64,000 bases of DNA, from assembly GCA_964395095.1 (NCBI GenBank), contig CAYMZZ010000001.1, positions 1-64,000 of the forward strand, read 5' to 3'. The notes beneath the pieces are model-generated. The model saw nothing but the letters and a program-made list of their open reading frames with translations, was not told where the DNA came from and made no database searches. The position numbers were made by a program, and so were the translations under genes. Below, in pieces: positions 35,894 through 43,706 of this stretch. Source of the DNA: CAYMZZ01 sp964395095. GTDB lineage: Bacteria > Bacteroidota > Bacteroidia > Chitinophagales > Chitinophagaceae. Numbering within the stretch: position 1 is the stretch's first letter; the number at the start of each line of letters is the position of its first letter.

Positions 35894-37750
35894 TCAGAGC
35901 AGGGCTACTGATTTTTTCTTTTGTTGTTTGGATTTATTTCGTTTGTGGTTCTTTCGTTTTTTGTAATTGGGTGCGCCTGATAAACCACCACCTTGTGGTG
36001 AGGATTTGTTTTGTGTTTTACCGCCTTTCATCATGGCATAGCCAATCCCGATAATGGTTAAGCCTCCCACACCAATAGCAACCGGCTTCAGCCATTTCTT
36101 ATTCTTTTCCCAAAAACCAGGATTGTCATTGTTGTTGCCAGGATTATCCGTGTTTTGGTTTGTTGTTACATTAGCCTCAGATGTATTGACAGGGACTGTT
36201 TCTGATTTAGTCTCCACCATTTGTTGCTCAGTGTTAAACTTTACAACTTCAGTATTACCGGATTCGGACCCTGGTGTTGCTGTTTTCACAATTACTCCCG
36301 GAGTTTCTGAATTTTCTTTTACTGTAACCGTTGGTACTATTCCCGGTGTGGCAGTGGTTGGAACTGGCACTGGATTTTCTTTATCTGCCTGTTCATTTTT
36401 TGTTTCGTCAAAATCTTCAGATCCTTTTGTTTTCTTCTGAAAAATATTGCCCACATCTTTCAGCATGGCAACAATACCTGCTATCACACCCGCTGCCGCC
36501 GCTATGGTGCTCATGGTAATGGGTTCACCGAGTTCACCAAATCCTTCCATGCCATTTACATTTTCATTATAGTAAATCTCAGTACCTAACAGTTCGCTTA
36601 TGGGTGTGTAAGCATTCATGTATTCCACACCTTCCAGTTCAATCATGCCAAATCCATCCAGCCCATTCACTGCTTTGTCTTTGTTGCCCTTTCCACCGAG
36701 GATGGCTTTCTTTAGATTTTTCGGATTGCCGCCTGCACCGAAAAATATCTTTTCTAATTTCTGTCTTGCTGCAATCAGCTTTTGAAATTTTACCGGGTCA
36801 ATACTTTTTGCCGATGCCTGCTGTGGTGAAAGGTAACTCCAGCGAAGACGGCCTGCTGCATTGCGGATATTCAGTTTCATGCTGGCAAGAATGCCATTAC
36901 GCAGCAGCAACGTAGCAGGGTTAGCCTTATTCACCACATTCAGCATCTTGCCCAGGAACTTTTTCTTCTTGGGTTTTGGATTTCCGGCAGTTACGGGAGT
37001 TGGAGTTTCCACAGGATTGAGGTTGCTCCCTTTGGTAAGCAGCGCCGCTTTCTTTTTCATAAACGGCATTGACTTTTTAACCGGTACTGGTGATTTGGCT
37101 TTCAATGGTGAGGGCTTTTTACCACCACCCATTTTACGCTGGATAAGTTTGCCCAGCTCGGCCATGCCATCACCGGCACCATTTATTTCAAAACCATCAT
37201 CAAAGCCACTGAGATATTGTAAATCCATAGGATAATCTTTTTTTTCACTAAATGGTACTTCATAATTAAAGCGGTCAGTCACACAATCAATGGTGATATA
37301 ACCATTTTGAAAAGGCACGATGGGGTAGATGTGCTGAAAGTAGTCACGGTGATATTTGGTAATACGCAACGTATGGGCTATGCCGAGATTGGAAAGGATA
37401 CTGGATATGAAAACCGAGTAACAGTCACAATCTACCCCACTAAAACGGTCGTGCCAGGCTCTTGCCGGGTTTCTTATTTGCTCATAACCCGGTGCATCTT
37501 TTTTGTAGTTAATGTGTTCATATACGAAGTGCCAGATATTTTTACAGGTTTCATAGGTATTGTTTGTTTTTAGTTGTTCAGCTAATGATTTGGTTTGATA
37601 AAGTGTTTCGTTCACCACTCTCGGTATAAAATCAACCGTATGATAGACATTCGCATTTTTGCGGATGGTGGAATTGCTGCCCTCTGCTATGGGAAACAGG
37701 TGGTCATATTCCTTTCCGCTTTTGATATGTCTTTTTTTAGTTGCTTCCAC
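35894..37750 (-). CDS. transglutaminase-like cysteine protease domain protein with membrane helices, 618 aa
   Basis: Residues 65-160 form a transglutaminase-like core with Cys108 or Cys110 (FSGVDCDCYSVF), His140 (YFQH) and Asp155 (YITIDC), the C-H-D triad order. A Lys/Pro-rich linker (201-275) and a conserved-looking block NPATLLLRNGILASMKLNI (277-295) follow. Two copies of the element motif are next (VNGLDGFG 361-368, VNGMEGFG 398-405), then a membrane helix (411-430), a Thr/Val/Pro-rich stalk, a second helix (553-573) and a very basic tail. It could be a maturation protease or a membrane-piercing structural protein. Confidence 0.7.
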   Translation of the reverse strand: MEATKKRHIKSGKEYDHLFPIAEGSNSTIRKNANVYHTVDFIPRVVNETLYQTKSLAEQLKTNNTYETCKNIWHFVYEHINYKKDAPGYEQIRNPARAWHDRFSGVDCDCYSVFISSILSNLGIAHTLRITKYHRDYFQHIYPIVPFQNGYITIDCVTDRFNYEVPFSEKKDYPMDLQYLSGFDDGFEINGAGDGMAELGKLIQRKMGGGKKPSPLKAKSPVPVKKSMPFMKKKAALLTKGSNLNPVETPTPVTAGNPKPKKKKFLGKMLNVVNKANPATLLLRNGILASMKLNIRNAAGRLRWSYLSPQQASAKSIDPVKFQKLIAARQKLEKIFFGAGGNPKNLKKAILGGKGNKDKAVNGLDGFGMIELEGVEYMNAYTPISELLGTEIYYNENVNGMEGFGELGEPITMSTIAAAAGVIAGIVAMLKDVGNIFQKKTKGSEDFDETKNEQADKENPVPVPTTATPGIVPTVTVKENSETPGVIVKTATPGSESGNTEVVKFNTEQQMVETKSETVPVNTSEANVTTNQNTDNPGNNNDNPGFWEKNKKWLKPVAIGVGGLTIIGIGYAMMKGGKTQNKSSPQGGGLSGAPNYKKRKNHKRNKSKQQKKKSVALL

Positions 37751-37753
37751 ACT

Positions 37754-38236
37754 TTACTTTTTAATAGTTACTTCATTATTGCTCTCATAAGGAAGTTCTG
37801 TCCATCCCAGGTTTACCGTTGTCATCACTTTGATGGTCAGCTTCACCGGCTTTTTGTTCTGCAGGTTTTTCAATACATCACTTGCCACGGAAAAGAAACT
37901 GCTGACCGGTATTGTTACCAGTAGTTTACTGATAACCACTTCACCATAAGGGGGAATTTTTATATCCTTGTTCACTGCCTGGCTGCTGCCTACCGTTGTA
38001 CCATTGCTGATAAGTTTAACAAAGGGGAACTTTATAGAGAAAGTCCCCTTTGTCGGGTTTTTCAACAGGACATCAACACGGACAACGATGGCGTTCCAGG
38101 TTAGCTGGTACAGGTTAGCAGTAGGAATGATTTCCAGTTCAGCCTGTGTTTTCTTTAGCTTCTTTACATAGCCATACACAGCTACTACACCTGCGCCTAC
38201 GAGTGTGCCGGTTAATATTTTTGCAGCAGCACTCAT
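37754..38236 (-). CDS. LEA type-2 (LEA14/WHy-like) domain protein with N-terminal anchor
   Basis: One hydrophobic helix (about 5-22) precedes a beta-sandwich domain with the LEA14-like pattern LTWNAIVVRVDVLLKNPTKGTFSIKFP and ISKLLVTIPV. LEA type-2 domains bind lipids or membranes in other systems; the role here is unknown. It fits the pattern of small membrane-facing proteins in this element. Its stop is 3 bp before the next gene, and its start shares a base with the preceding stop. Confidence 0.7.
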   Translation of the reverse strand: MSAAAKILTGTLVGAGVVAVYGYVKKLKKTQAELEIIPTANLYQLTWNAIVVRVDVLLKNPTKGTFSIKFPFVKLISNGTTVGSSQAVNKDIKIPPYGEVVISKLLVTIPVSSFFSVASDVLKNLQNKKPVKLTIKVMTTVNLGWTELPYESNNEVTIKK

Positions 38237-38421
38237 TACTTGCTCTTTCTTTTTCTTTCTAAATAATCAGCGGTAAGTTTAAATCCCAGCCAGATGGCTC
38301 CGCCAATTCCAGCTTTTAAGGCATAGTCCAATAGCCCTACAAAGTCAAGGTTGGCTAAGAACACTATCCCCGTGAGCAGTATGCTGCTGGATGTGGTTTC
38401 GCTTGTTGTTTTAGTTTCCAT
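38236..38421 (-). CDS. small membrane protein, 61 aa
   Basis: A polar Thr/Ser-rich start is followed by one or two hydrophobic helices (ILLTGIVFLANLDFVGLL and GIGGAIWLGFKLTA) and a basic end LERKRKSK. No family recognised. Stop and next start share base 38236. Confidence 0.6.
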   Translation of the reverse strand: METKTTSETTSSSILLTGIVFLANLDFVGLLDYALKAGIGGAIWLGFKLTADYLERKRKSK

Positions 38422-38431
38422 AGGAAATATT

Positions 38432-38692
38432 TTAAACTGCTTGTTTTAATTCTTTTAGTGGTACTACAAGTGCAATTTTTTGTGGTACGCCAAGTGCTGT
38501 GAATATGCCCGTTACCTGTTCTATGGTAAAGAACATTTTTGTTTTGTTACTGTAAGCAGGGGCTTTGCTATCAATCCACCGCTTCATGGTTTTGGTACTT
38601 ACACAGTAAATAGCTGCTAAATCCTTCATGCGGTAGGGACGGATTATCAAATGGCCCTGCTCATCGTAATATGGTTTTGGGGTACGGGTCAT
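38432..38692 (-). CDS. helix-turn-helix protein (excisionase/MerR-like), 86 aa
   Basis: The segment RMKDLAAIYCVSTKTMKRWIDSKAPAY (about 21-47) is a MerR-type winged HTH like those in phage excisionases and Bacteroidota element regulators. The rest is a short helix. A second paralogous protein with the same plan is encoded at 40233-40442 (TELANIYGITNRTMKSWIVRH). It could regulate the minus-strand structural block or assist excision. Confidence 0.75.
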   Translation of the reverse strand: MTRTPKPYYDEQGHLIIRPYRMKDLAAIYCVSTKTMKRWIDSKAPAYSNKTKMFFTIEQVTGIFTALGVPQKIALVVPLKELKQAV

Positions 38693-38695
38693 TGC

Positions 38696-39256
38696 TTAGT
38701 TGTTGCACAGTTGCTGAATAGCTACTACCTGGAACAGGTTCAAAAGTCCCGGCGTTTGCTTGTCTATAAAATATTTTCTCCAGTATTGATAATTCTGAAT
38801 CGTTGGTTCTTCGCTGAACTCCAGCACGGCTTCAGCCATTGCTTTCAATTCGTTTTTGTAATTGGGCAATGATTCCCTTACAGATTTGATTTCATCATAC
38901 CAGGCTTTTGTACCGGCAAAACCGTTTTCGTTTGTGCGGTCAAGCCATACGGATGGCAGGGGAACATAGCGGCTGCTGTTCTTACTGATATAATACCGGG
39001 TAAGCAGTACCCGCTGGCAGAAAATGGAAAATGCTTTTTCAGGATGCTTTGCCAGCCGCAGGTATTCTTCAATTTTTTCTTTGGCAGTATCAATTTCCTT
39101 TTGAGAGAATTGGGTACAGTTCCAGAGGCTGCTGTAAGCAAAATTCCATGCTGTGTTTACGAGTGGAGCTAATTCGGTTTGTGTGTCTTTCAGCCCTTTT
39201 ACAACCCTCATCGTGGGTCTTGTTGTTCTTTCTTTTCGTAGTGCCTGTTGTCTCAT
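38696..39256 (-). CDS. hypothetical helical protein, 186 aa
   Basis: I do not recognise this protein. It is all-helical and basic at the N-terminus (MRQQALRKERTTRPTMRVVK), with Trp/Tyr-rich helices (WNFAYSSLWN, NYQYWRKYFIDKQTPG). It is the first gene after a clear -7 box, so it leads the minus-strand operon that includes the HTH and LEA-type genes. Confidence 0.6.
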   Translation of the reverse strand: MRQQALRKERTTRPTMRVVKGLKDTQTELAPLVNTAWNFAYSSLWNCTQFSQKEIDTAKEKIEEYLRLAKHPEKAFSIFCQRVLLTRYYISKNSSRYVPLPSVWLDRTNENGFAGTKAWYDEIKSVRESLPNYKNELKAMAEAVLEFSEEPTIQNYQYWRKYFIDKQTPGLLNLFQVVAIQQLCNN

Positions 39257-39295
39257 CTTTTTTATTTTTTAGTTTGTTAATTCCGATTGACAACA

Positions 39296-39303
39296 CAAAC
39301 ATA
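39296..39303 (-). promoter_or_regulatory. -7 promoter box of the structural-gene operon
   Basis: On the minus strand TATGTTTG matches TAnnTTTG exactly, 40 nt before the ATG at 39256. The identical box TATGTTTG precedes the XRE-ImmA gene at 41550-41557. Confidence 0.55.
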
Positions 39304-39433
39304 CTATGGGGCAAAGGGGTCACTTTCCACTTTGAGCAAGTTTCAGCAAGTTGTTGAAAGAAGTTGTAAGTATTTGTAAGTTTCGGATGATTTTGTCCGA
39401 TTCTGTCTAATGAAAGTTTTGCGTGGAACGGGT

Positions 39434-39461
39434 ATAAAAAAAAGCCGCTTTGTAAAAGCGG
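39434..39461 (-). terminator. rho-independent terminator after the 240-aa gene
   Basis: CCGCTTT and AAAGCGG (39445-39461) form a 7-bp stem with GTA loop. On the minus strand it is followed by a run of nine T residues. Confidence 0.8.
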
Positions 39462-39495
39462 TGATTAATTACTTCAAAGATTAAACTATGTTGCT

Positions 39496-40218
39496 TTACG
39501 AACTCATTACCTGTAAATCCTGAAATGTAACAATACCTGATTTATAATTTTCAACGAAATAGTATCTGCCGGTATCATTTTTTACGCAGCCAGATAATTC
39601 TTTTATTAATGGATACTTTGTAGGCTTGGTAGCAGTAGCAATAATAAAATCATAACTACTTAATTCTTCACTTTTGCGAGGGTCAATAGTAGAAGGCCAG
39701 GGAATATCTAAAACACCATTACTCTTTAAACAAGGCTTTTCTTTACCAATCCTAAAAAGTTTCTCATCAAATGCTTTATTCAATGAATTATTCCAAAGTG
39801 CAACAAGATTTCTTTTAACTTTTGCCCCATTATGTTTTGGGTTTATCAAGATGCCTAATACACTCCACACATCATCGCCTGCTACGAATTTCTTTTTCAT
39901 TCCTTCGGCTTCTGATAATTTTTCCGCTTCGTTAATTAGTTGTTTATTACTTTGTATTTGGGATAAAAAAGGTACTACGAAAGCTGTACCCGACTTTCGT
40001 TTGCAAGCATTTGAAAATACCATTGTATAAATCTGGCTCTTTTCTGAAAACCTGCCATACCTGATTGGTATTCTGACCTGAATTTTATTAGTAATTGACA
40101 ACGAATTTGCTCTCCAATTTTTGCGTATATCATCACCTGGTTTATCCAAATAGTCTTGCCACAGCAATGAACCAATAATAAGTACACCGCCTTTTAAGTC
40201 AATTTCTTTTTTTGTCAT
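39496..40218 (-). CDS. hypothetical protein, 240 aa; possible accessory cargo
   Basis: I do not recognise this protein with confidence. The start (GGVLIIGSLLWQDYLDKPG) weakly recalls the GSLL opening of gamma-glutamylcyclotransferase-like folds, but other landmarks are missing. Blocks RVRIPIRYGRFSEKS-like and FIIATATKPTKYP suggest an alpha/beta domain. It has its own terminator and lies between the two small HTH genes, a position often used for cargo in integrated elements. Confidence 0.55.
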   Translation of the reverse strand: MTKKEIDLKGGVLIIGSLLWQDYLDKPGDDIRKNWRANSLSITNKIQVRIPIRYGRFSEKSQIYTMVFSNACKRKSGTAFVVPFLSQIQSNKQLINEAEKLSEAEGMKKKFVAGDDVWSVLGILINPKHNGAKVKRNLVALWNNSLNKAFDEKLFRIGKEKPCLKSNGVLDIPWPSTIDPRKSEELSSYDFIIATATKPTKYPLIKELSGCVKNDTGRYYFVENYKSGIVTFQDLQVMSS

Positions 40219-40232
40219 AACTCAAAATTATT

Positions 40233-40442
40233 TTAATATTCCACTGCTTTCCCTGGCAGTCCCAACCTGTCAAAGATAATTGCTACTTGTTTGGCATTAT
40301 ACAACCTGCCTACCTTTTCACCTATTGCCTCATTATGCCTGACAATCCAGCTTTTCATAGTACGATTGGTTATGCCATAAATGTTTGCCAGTTCTGTCAG
40401 GCTGTAGGGCTTTACTTCAATTGTGTTTTCTGTAATACTCAT
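40233..40442 (-). CDS. small MerR-type helix-turn-helix protein, 69 aa
   Basis: KPYSLTELANIYGITNRTMKSWIVRH (about 11-36) is an HTH block closely similar in plan to that at 38432-38692, followed by AKQVAIIFDRLGLPGKAVEY. Probable DNA-binding regulator or excisionase. It is 14 bp upstream of the 240-residue gene. Confidence 0.7.
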   Translation of the reverse strand: MSITENTIEVKPYSLTELANIYGITNRTMKSWIVRHNEAIGEKVGRLYNAKQVAIIFDRLGLPGKAVEY

Positions 40443-40494
40443 CGTGGTTCGTTTTGTCTGTTAATAAATCCGGGTCAGTAGTTTATTTCCTTTC

Positions 40495-41526
40495 TTAGCC
40501 GTAGTAAGCTAAATAATCTTCATGTTCAATAGCAAGTACCGTACACAATTGTATTACGCCCAACTTTGTTTTACTCATAAAATCAGCCAGTAGCCTTTGC
40601 ATCAGTTGCGGATTTTCTTTGGGTACGTCTAATTGTTGCGGTTCCCTTCTTCTTATTTTCTGGTCGTTAAACTGTTGCACCAGGTATCTTTTTTGATTCG
40701 TGGTAAGCAACCCTAAATCATCAGCCCGGTATAATAATGCAATCATGCTCACTTTCCATTTGCGTTTCAGTTCGCCTAAGAGCGAAAGGGTAACACCGTC
40801 TTTAAAGTCTTTCAGAATATCCTTTGCAGGCATTAAGAACTCAGCAGCAAACAGGTTGGCTTCATGGCTTATATCCCGGTCATGCGGCACGGTACAAAAG
40901 GTGTGCATGATTAAATGCCCCAATTCAAAAGCCAGTGAAAACCGCTGCCTGTCACCCAGCAGGTTTTTGTTGAGGAAGATGATAGGGTAATTATCATCTG
41001 TAAGCATACTGCGGCTGTCCACCCTGTCTGTTCCAAAATCAAAACTGCTGATGATGATTCCTTTTTCTTCCAATATTTTACTAAGGTTCTCAACGGCACC
41101 GGCAGGTATATTCCATTTCTTTCTTACCAGAGCCGCTATTTTCTCCGGGGTATTGGTTTCATCCACTTTATACAAAGGCAGTTCAGGAACTAATTGCTCC
41201 ATAGCACGGGTTACCGTTTGCACATGGCGGCGGATGATGTTCATTTGTGCTTCAATGGGTGTTATAAGTTTGGCGGGTACATTTTTCCGCTTGCGGTAGC
41301 TCAGGTTCACCGGCATAATCTCGCCTTTTTGCAAAAAGAAATGCGGGGGATAGTTGGTGGCTTCTGAAAGTGCTGCCAATACTTCCTCATCAACAGCAGT
41401 ATCGCCATGCTCCAGCCTGGAGATATTGGCCTTGTAACTGTTCAGCTTCTCAGCCAGCACCGATTGGCTGAAGCCTCTGGCTTCCCTGGCTAATAAAATC
41501 ATGTTTGGATTAATCGTCTGTATCAT
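40495..41526 (-). CDS. XRE-ImmA/IrrE regulator (HTH plus zinc metallopeptidase)
   Basis: The N-terminal 65 residues are a Cro/CI-type HTH (ARGFSQSVLAEKLNSYKANISRLEHG). The C-terminal part is an ImmA/IrrE-type metallopeptidase with FELGHLIMH and a downstream EANLFAAEFLMP. The first motif differs from classical HExxH by a Leu-Gly pair while keeping Glu and both His. Such fusions control prophages and integrated elements by repressor cleavage or stress sensing. ATG at 41526 is chosen because a -7 box overlaps the alternative start at 41556. Confidence 0.85.
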   Translation of the reverse strand: MIQTINPNMILLAREARGFSQSVLAEKLNSYKANISRLEHGDTAVDEEVLAALSEATNYPPHFFLQKGEIMPVNLSYRKRKNVPAKLITPIEAQMNIIRRHVQTVTRAMEQLVPELPLYKVDETNTPEKIAALVRKKWNIPAGAVENLSKILEEKGIIISSFDFGTDRVDSRSMLTDDNYPIIFLNKNLLGDRQRFSLAFELGHLIMHTFCTVPHDRDISHEANLFAAEFLMPAKDILKDFKDGVTLSLLGELKRKWKVSMIALLYRADDLGLLTTNQKRYLVQQFNDQKIRRREPQQLDVPKENPQLMQRLLADFMSKTKLGVIQLCTVLAIEHEDYLAYYG

Positions 41527-41549
41527 AGTTCCTTTCTTTTGTTGGGCGA

Positions 41550-41557
41550 CAAACATA
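41550..41557 (-). promoter_or_regulatory. -7 promoter box of the XRE-ImmA gene
   Basis: TATGTTTG on the minus strand, identical to the box at 39296-39303. An AT-rich 160-bp region separates it from the divergent AraC-type gene. The upstream ATG at 41556 falls inside this box and is therefore an unlikely start. Confidence 0.55.
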
Positions 41558-41729
41558 AAAATAAATTCTGCATTTTTTTAAAATAAATCTCAAAATGTGA
41601 ATAAGTTTAGCTAAAAATAGTAGTCTTACGATTGAGAAATAATTAAGGAGCGATTGAGGATTATTTAGGGATGGATTAAGACTGCTTACGGAGGTGTTGT
41701 ATTAAATTAAGCCATATTTTCGTGTGTAA

Positions 41730-42557
41730 ATGCGATATATAGGGAATCAAAATCAAATACTGTTTATTGGGTCCATTGTACCCGAAAGGGCTTATATGTT
41801 TAGGGAAGAATTAAAGACCAGCCTCAGCGTAATCTGGAATACAAAGAAAAATGCAGATTTTGTTATAGATAATCAAAAGATAAGCCTGGGCAAAAATTGT
41901 ATCTTATTCCTTACCGAATTTCATAAGGTAAAAGAATACAACTTTGATGAACTAAACATTATACAATTTAACCGGGATTTTTATTGTATTGAACAAAACG
42001 ATAACGACTTAGGTTGTAAAGGTCTTCTGTTTTTTGGAGCATCCTCTATACCCAAAATCATCATACCGCAAAAGAAAATTGAACATTTTTCTATGCTATG
42101 GCAAATACTGATGATGGAAATGGAAGAAAATGACAGTTACAAAATGGAAATGCTTGGCGCCCTTTTAAAAAGGTTTCTTATTCTGTGTGCACGGATTTAC
42201 CGGCAAAAAAATTTCAATATAAGACAAGATGATGCAGGTATAGCTATAATCAGGGAATATAGCTATCTTGTTGAGCAACATTATAAAAAGTACACAAAGG
42301 TTTCTGATTACGCCAGGCTGTTGTTTAAATCCCCTAAAACCATCTCAAACATTTTTGCAAAATATATTGATAAAACGCCACTTCAGATAATTAATGACAG
42401 AAGGCTTATTGAAGCAAAAAGGCAATTGCTTTATACAGATGAGCCTGTAAGCACTATTGCAGACGACCTTGGGTTTACCGATATACAGGCGTTTAGTAAT
42501 TTCTTTAAGAAAAGCACAAAACAAAGCCCACTCAAATTCCGCTCCAAACGCAAATGA
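41730..42557 (+). CDS. AraC-family transcriptional regulator
   Basis: The 275-residue protein has a cupin-like N-terminal sensor half (with FLTEFHKVKEYNFDELNIIQF) and a C-terminal AraC DNA-binding domain of two HTH units. These are visible as VSDYARLLFKSPKTISNIFA and then STIADDLGFTDIQAFSNFFKKS-like residues (about 190-272). It diverges from the XRE-ImmA gene and is the first gene before the methionine-sulfoxide-repair cluster, so it is the obvious candidate regulator. The sensor half has two Cys-containing segments (LGKNCILF, FYCIEQ), which could report oxidants. Confidence 0.88.
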   Translation: MRYIGNQNQILFIGSIVPERAYMFREELKTSLSVIWNTKKNADFVIDNQKISLGKNCILFLTEFHKVKEYNFDELNIIQFNRDFYCIEQNDNDLGCKGLLFFGASSIPKIIIPQKKIEHFSMLWQILMMEMEENDSYKMEMLGALLKRFLILCARIYRQKNFNIRQDDAGIAIIREYSYLVEQHYKKYTKVSDYARLLFKSPKTISNIFAKYIDKTPLQIINDRRLIEAKRQLLYTDEPVSTIADDLGFTDIQAFSNFFKKSTKQSPLKFRSKRK

Positions 42558-42616
42558 GTTTCTGCTGCCTTGTAAAATTAAGTGAGCCTTCAATTAAGTA
42601 GTGTTTACCCGGCGTC

Positions 42617-42650
42617 AGGAATAATTTACAAATAACCGTGACCTATGTGC
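42617..42650 (+). promoter_or_regulatory. candidate operator, copy 1 (upstream of msrB)
   Basis: AGGAATAATTTACAAATA is followed by ACCGTG. The same 18-mer recurs at 43151-43168, with close variants at 53841 and 60788. The ATTTACAAAT core is a near-palindrome. This copy lies about 25 bp upstream of the -7 box. Confidence 0.45.
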
Positions 42651-42674
42651 TATCATTCCGTAGCTGCTGTAAAA

Positions 42675-42682
42675 TATCTTTG
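42675..42682 (+). promoter_or_regulatory. -7 promoter box of the first msrB
   Basis: TATCTTTG matches TAnnTTTG, 20 nt before the ATG. An AAGGAGATATT-like stretch just before the start is an unusually good ribosome-binding site for this phylum. Confidence 0.55.
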
Positions 42683-42702
42683 CAAACAAAAAAGGAGATA
42701 TT

Positions 42703-43158
42703 ATGCTTAACTGGAATGATGTACTCAACTTTAGCTCTAAAGCTAACCCTGTACCAGATAAAAGGGTGGAAAAAACAGAAGAAGAATGGAAGGAACTTCT
42801 AACCCCAGGGCAATTCCGTATTACCCGTAAACACGGCACAGAACCCAGCTTTTCAGGAGAGTATTGCGAAAGTCACTCCCCCGGAAAGTATCACTGTGTA
42901 TGTTGCGATACCCTGCTGTTTGATAGTGGTGAAAAGTTTGATTCGGGTACCGGCTGGCCCAGCTTTACACAGCCTGCAAAAGAAAATGCTATTAAATACA
43001 TCAAAGATAAATCATGGGGCATGACACGGATTGAAGTGCAGTGTAATGTATGTGATTCACATCTTGGGCATGTGTTTCCTGATGGCCCTGCGCCAAGTGG
43101 CCTGCGGTATTGTATTAACTCACTCTCTTTAGATAAGGAAGTTACCGGTAAGGAATAA
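42703..43158 (+). CDS. msrB: peptide-methionine (R)-S-oxide reductase MsrB
   Basis: MsrB reduces the R epimer of methionine sulfoxide in proteins. The 151-residue protein has a zinc site of two CxxC pairs (CVCC and CNVC), the GTGWPSFTQP block and the catalytic RYCINS near residue 135. No signal peptide is present, so it is cytoplasmic. An N-terminal extension (MLNWNDVLNF, then PDKRVEKTEEEWKELL) is shared with the second MsrB at 60334, marking them as recent duplicates. First gene of the Msr cluster, with its own -7 box. Confidence 0.93.
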   Translation: MLNWNDVLNFSSKANPVPDKRVEKTEEEWKELLTPGQFRITRKHGTEPSFSGEYCESHSPGKYHCVCCDTLLFDSGEKFDSGTGWPSFTQPAKENAIKYIKDKSWGMTRIEVQCNVCDSHLGHVFPDGPAPSGLRYCINSLSLDKEVTGKE

Positions 43159-43180
43159 TTTACAAATAGTAGTGTGCTAT
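43151..43180 (+). promoter_or_regulatory. candidate operator, copy 2 (between msrB and the msrA-like gene)
   Basis: AGGAATAATTTACAAATA is identical over 18 bp to copy 1 and overlaps the msrB stop codon. It is followed by GTAGTGTG, as copy 1 is followed by ACCGTG. Confidence 0.45.
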
Positions 43181-43238
43181 GAATTACCCGTTGAGCACTA
43201 CGGTAAACGAACTTTACACAATAAAAAAAATTGAATAA

Positions 43239-43664
43239 TTGAAAACGGAGTTTGCAACTTTTGGCAAAGGGTGTTACAGTGAGGTTAAAGAATACTTTAT
43301 TCAAATTCCAGGTGTTATTAAAGTAATAACTGGTTTTGCCGGGGGCATTTGGATTAATCCGGATTATGATGATGTCTGCAGTGGAAGGTCCGGGCATGCA
43401 GAGGTGGTAAACGTAGAGTTTGACCCGGAGGTTATATCTTTTGCAACGTTGGTAGATATGTTTTTAAGAGAGTATGGTACTACAGATAGCAGCAATAACT
43501 GGAATCCAAAATCACCAACCCGGTCAATTATTTTATTCAGAAACGAACAACAAGAACTGGTGGTAAGAAATAAGGTTAAAGAAAAAATGGAACAGGCAGG
43601 TATTGATATTACTACAGAGGTCACTGCATTAGATACCTTTTACAAAGCAGAAGATTATCATTAG
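43239..43664 (+). CDS. MsrA-like protein with altered active site, C-terminally short
   Basis: The fold is MsrA (GVIKVITGFAGG, SGHAEVVNVEFDP, then TLDTFYKAEDYH-like end). The canonical GCFWC active site reads GCYSE: the catalytic Cys is kept, but the Phe-Trp that cradles the methyl group is changed. The protein also stops at EDYH, exactly where family members continue QDYY. The start codon is TTG at 43239. It may be a decaying copy or a variant with another substrate; overall it is 141 residues against the usual 155-180. Confidence 0.75.
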   Translation: MKTEFATFGKGCYSEVKEYFIQIPGVIKVITGFAGGIWINPDYDDVCSGRSGHAEVVNVEFDPEVISFATLVDMFLREYGTTDSSNNWNPKSPTRSIILFRNEQQELVVRNKVKEKMEQAGIDITTEVTALDTFYKAEDYH

Positions 43665-43706
43665 TGCTATTGACAGTGGCCCGTTAATTAAAAAACAAAA
43701 AAAGAA

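Larger units (their letters stand above)
18880..41600. mobile_element. integrated virus-like element at tRNA-Pro
   Basis: From the tRNA to about 41.6 kb nearly every gene is on the minus strand, tightly packed and of lower GC than the flanking chromosome. It carries a large serine recombinase, a RecA-fold ATPase, a giant methyltransferase-helicase, a lysis-like module, many one-helix membrane proteins, beta-rich small proteins and an XRE-ImmA regulator at the far end. No tailed-phage or conjugation hallmark gene is visible. The right boundary is a judgement; the redox island after 41.7 kb may belong to the same insertion. Confidence 0.6.

Noticed and set aside
20827..39256. Ordinary tailed prophage
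   Set aside because: No terminase, portal, HK97-type capsid, protease, tail tube, tape-measure or baseplate pattern could be read in any of the predicted proteins.
41550..41556. ATG at 41556 as the XRE-ImmA start
   Set aside because: It overlaps a good -7 promoter box; the ATG at 41526 directly precedes the HTH domain.
18823..41600. Integrative conjugative element
   Set aside because: No relaxase, coupling protein, VirB4-like ATPase or Bacteroidota tra genes are recognisable; the RecA-fold ATPase does not look like a coupling protein.
42560..42700. Right attachment site next to the AraC gene
   Set aside because: I looked for a copy of the tRNA-Pro 3' end (GTTCGAATCTAGTCGTCCCG) here and in the flanking sequence and saw none.
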